Shown here one piece after another: positions 62,114 to 64,000 of a stretch of DNA of 64,000 nucleotides. Source of the stretch: Donghicola tyrosinivorans (lineage in GTDB: Bacteria; Pseudomonadota; Alphaproteobacteria; Rhodobacterales; Rhodobacteraceae). A model generated the notes under the pieces. That model was not told where the DNA came from. It did not search any database and saw only the letters and a list, made by a program, of their open reading frames with translations. Every line of letters starts with the position of its first letter. Position 1 is the first letter of the stretch. The position numbers were made by a program, and so were the translations under genes. The stretch spans positions 372,001 through 436,000 of the forward strand of contig NZ_PVTQ01000002.1 in the NCBI RefSeq assembly GCF_003003355.1, written 5' to 3'.

Positions 62114-62593
62114 ATGTCTCGTATTTGTAATATTGCTCTGGACGACAGCAACCTGCCGCCGCCCACCCCCGAAATCGAACAAGAGCGCCGCGTCGCGATG
62201 TTCGATCTTCTTGAAGATAACAGCTTCGTGCTGCCCGTGCGTGATGACCGTGTCGTGCCCGATGGCCCGTATAGCGTGGATCTGGCGATCCGCGATAAAC
62301 GTCTGGTCTTCGATATCAGCACCGAAGGCGGCGAGAAGGCGGCAGAGTTCCACCTCTCGCTCGGGCCGTTCCGGCAAGTGGTCAAAGACTACTTCCAGAT
62401 TTGCGCCAGCTATTTCGACGCTGTGAAAAAGATGCCCCCCAGCCAGATCGAAGCAATCGATATGGCCCGTCGCGGTATCCACAACGAAGGCGCCCGCATC
62501 TTGCAGGAACGCCTTGAAGGCAAAGCCGAGGTCGATATCGACACTGCGCGCCGTCTGTTCACCCTGATCTGCGTTCTGCACTTCGGGGGCTGA
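62114..62593 (+). CDS. UPF0262 family protein
   Basis: 159 residues. FDLLEDNSFVLPV, the GPYSVDLAIRDKRLVFDIS block, LSLGPFRQVVKDYFQICASY and a C-terminal DTARRLFTLICVLHFGG match UPF0262, restricted to alphaproteobacteria. Function unknown; soluble, with alternating charged segments. It starts 76 bases after arsH, the longest gap in this run, and precedes the phosphatase gene by 3 bases. Confidence 0.88.
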   Translation: MSRICNIALDDSNLPPPTPEIEQERRVAMFDLLEDNSFVLPVRDDRVVPDGPYSVDLAIRDKRLVFDISTEGGEKAAEFHLSLGPFRQVVKDYFQICASYFDAVKKMPPSQIEAIDMARRGIHNEGARILQERLEGKAEVDIDTARRLFTLICVLHFGG

Positions 62594-62596
62594 TAG

Positions 62597-63061
62597 GTGA
62601 CGCGGGAACTTCCTCAATCAATCCTGTTTTGTTGTGATCATAACGCAGTCCGCTCGCCCATGGCGGAAGGACTGATGAAGAAGTTCTATGGCACGGATGT
62701 CTACGTGCAGTCTGTCGGTGTCAAAAACGATATGGAGATCGACGGCTTTACCGTCGCTGTCTGCAAAGAATTGGGCGTCGAGCTGGAGCGTCACCGGGCG
62801 CGCAGTTTCGACCAGATGGAAGAGTGGGGGGATGATCTGTCGTCGTTCGATCTGATCGTTGCCCTCTCTCCCGCCAGCCAGCGCCGTGCGCTGGAGCTTA
62901 CGCGGTATTTCCACCTCGATGTCGAATATTGGCCGATTTTGGACCCTACCGGACTAGGCGAAACCCGCGAGGCCAAGCTAGCCCAGTTCAGGGCGGCGCG
63001 CGAACAGATCATCGAGCGCCTGAAAGACAATTTTGGCGAACCGATTGGCGAGGAGACTTGA
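62597..63061 (+). CDS. Low-molecular-weight phosphatase family protein (divergent)
   Basis: 154 residues from the GTG at 62597. The C-x5-R P-loop is CDHNAVRS inside ILFCCDHNAVRSPMAEG; a downstream Asp in WPILDPTGLGETRE may be the general acid, but the usual DPYY ring is absent. Compared with the other LMW phosphatase in this window the P-loop lacks LGN/IC and has CDHN, so substrate choice probably differs. It is the usual neighbour of UPF0262 in Rhodobacterales. Next gene starts one base after its stop. Confidence 0.8.
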   Translation: MTRELPQSILFCCDHNAVRSPMAEGLMKKFYGTDVYVQSVGVKNDMEIDGFTVAVCKELGVELERHRARSFDQMEEWGDDLSSFDLIVALSPASQRRALELTRYFHLDVEYWPILDPTGLGETREAKLAQFRAAREQIIERLKDNFGEPIGEET

Positions 63062-63062
63062 T

Positions 63063-63464
63063 ATGAGCGCACGGGACACGATCGAGACTTATTTCACAGC
63101 GTTCAACGCCGGTGAAACCGACAAGATGCTGGACTGTCTGGCCGATGATATTGCCCACCATGTGAATGAGGGGCAGGTGCGTGAGGGCAAGGAAAAGTTC
63201 GCCGCCTTCAACGACCACATGACCCGCTGCTACAAAGAAGAGCTGACCGATATGGTCATCTTCGTGAACGAGGACGGCACCCGCGCCGCGGCCGAGTTCA
63301 TTGTGAACGGCACCTATCTGGCGACCGATGAAGGTCTGCCTGAAGCCAAGGGTCAGACCTATCGCTTGCCGGCGGGCTCGTTCTTTAGCTTGCGCGACGG
63401 GAAGATCACCCGCGTGGTCACCTACTACAACCTTGCAGACTGGATTCGTCAGGTCTCGGCATGA
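63063..63464 (+). CDS. NTF2-like / ketosteroid isomerase-related protein
   Basis: 133 residues. SARDTIETYFTAFNAGETDK is the first NTF2-like helix and DMLDCLADDIAHHVNEGQ-type residues (LDCLADDIAHHVNEG) the following strand. LPAGSFFSLRDGKITRVVTY is the sheet end. The family includes steroid isomerases and many small-molecule binding proteins; the ligand is unknown. Its stop overlaps the start of the acetyltransferase gene (ATGA). Confidence 0.78.
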   Translation: MSARDTIETYFTAFNAGETDKMLDCLADDIAHHVNEGQVREGKEKFAAFNDHMTRCYKEELTDMVIFVNEDGTRAAAEFIVNGTYLATDEGLPEAKGQTYRLPAGSFFSLRDGKITRVVTYYNLADWIRQVSA

Positions 63465-64000
63465 GCCTGCGGATCGAGACGTTGCGCGGTGCCGCATTGG
63501 ATGCGGCGCTGGATGATGTGGCGCGTCTGCGGATCGCGGTGTTCCGCGCGTGGCCTTATCTTTACGATGGTGATCTGGAGTATGAGCGTGGCTATATGCA
63601 GGTCTACCGCAACAGTGACCGCACCATTCTGGTCGGCGCGTTTGACGGGGATCGTCTGGTCGGCGCGGCCACCGGTACGCCTATGACCGATCACGCTCAG
63701 GACTTTGCCAGCGCCTTTGAAGGCAGCGGCTATGATCTAGGCGAAATCTTTTACTGCGCCGAATCCGTGCTGCTGCCCGAATATCGCGGGCAGGGGGCGG
63801 GGCACCGGTTCTTTGATTTGCGTGAACAGCACGCCCGCGACTTGGGGGCCAAATACACGGCCTTTTGCGGTGTGCAGCGGCCCTTGGATCATCCCATGCG
63901 CCCTGCGGATTATGCCCCGTTGGACCCGTTCTGGCGTAAGCGCGGCTATCAGCCTTTAGAAGGCGTGGTCGCCAAGTTCCGCTGGAAGGATCTGGGCGAT
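63461..64000 (+). CDS. GNAT family N-acetyltransferase, C-terminal end outside window
   Basis: 180 codons are visible and the frame is open to the last base, so the stop lies outside. SLRIETLRGAALDAALDDVA opens the protein. AWPYLYDGDLEYERGYMQVY, an FYCAESVLLPEYRGQGAGHR acetyl-CoA binding loop (RGQGAG) and PLDPFWRKRGYQPLEGVVAK near the window edge match GNAT enzymes. Substrate unknown. Translationally coupled to the upstream NTF2-like gene. Confidence 0.82.
   Translation, partial: MSLRIETLRGAALDAALDDVARLRIAVFRAWPYLYDGDLEYERGYMQVYRNSDRTILVGAFDGDRLVGAATGTPMTDHAQDFASAFEGSGYDLGEIFYCAESVLLPEYRGQGAGHRFFDLREQHARDLGAKYTAFCGVQRPLDHPMRPADYAPLDPFWRKRGYQPLEGVVAKFRWKDLGD

Overview
The window looks like chromosomal core DNA of an alphaproteobacterium of the order Rhodobacterales, most likely a marine Roseobacter-group member. 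The reasons are a GcrA cell-cycle regulator, UPF0262, DUF2948, DUF6455 and DUF952 proteins, the string murA - DUF2948 - hisD - UPF0262 - LMW phosphatase, roughly 60% GC, and short GC-rich intergenic elements of a kind common in that group. I would not name a genus. No prophage, insertion sequence, CRISPR array or rRNA was seen. Two tRNAs are present: Gly(TCC) and Thr(GGT).

Layout. 1-6.1 kb: fragment of a class II histone-deacetylase-like gene, small conserved proteins, a lipoprotein M48 protease, rimO, gcrA and an ABC-2 permease. 6.3-10.1 kb: argD, argF and gnd. 10.1-17.4 kb: an esterase, small membrane and periplasmic proteins, PhnA-like protein, lepA, a divergent Lrp regulator / leucine dehydrogenase pair, an LMW phosphatase and a sirtuin. 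17.5-24.8 kb: a copper-chaperone pair, rpmB, meaB, hrpB, glyA and nadK. 24.9-29.4 kb: prpE and maeB, separated by a regulator-rich intergenic region. 29.6-34.2 kb: a tightly coupled nucleoside-salvage operon cdd-deoA-deoB-add-upp. 34.2-36.3 kb: a SPOR protein and a degenerate M48-like protein. 36.4-45.6 kb: a fatty-acid degradation region (acyl-CoA synthetase, fadJ-type, fadA-type, GST, acyl-CoA dehydrogenase, two MerR regulators). 45.7-57.2 kb: two thioesterases and a MATE pump, pyrD, a periplasmic 5'-nucleotidase, an HMCES/YedK protein, an ABC exporter, a second acyl-CoA synthetase and an SDR. 57.3-64 kb: tRNA-Thr, a tiny basic protein coupled to murA, DUF2948, hisD, arsC-arsH, UPF0262, phosphatase, NTF2-like protein and a GNAT gene cut by the window end.

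How the genes fit together. Propionyl-CoA formation (prpE) and methylmalonyl-CoA mutase protection (meaB) point to propionate assimilation. gnd and maeB serve NADPH supply and central carbon flow. The 36-45 kb cluster encodes a near-complete beta-oxidation set with its own MerR regulators. The salvage operon turns pyrimidine and purine nucleosides into bases and pentose phosphate, and a periplasmic 5'-nucleotidase elsewhere in the window could supply nucleosides.

The most interesting non-coding signals are: (i) two related families of short elements placed just after hairpin terminators; (ii) an array of TTTGCAAA octamers upstream of prpE; (iii) a TTTACG/CGTAAA operator upstream of the merR-acyl-CoA dehydrogenase unit; (iv) LacI-type half-sites with CGCTAA cores upstream of both gnd and maeB. 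All assignments come from reading the sequence and recalled family knowledge; no database search was run.
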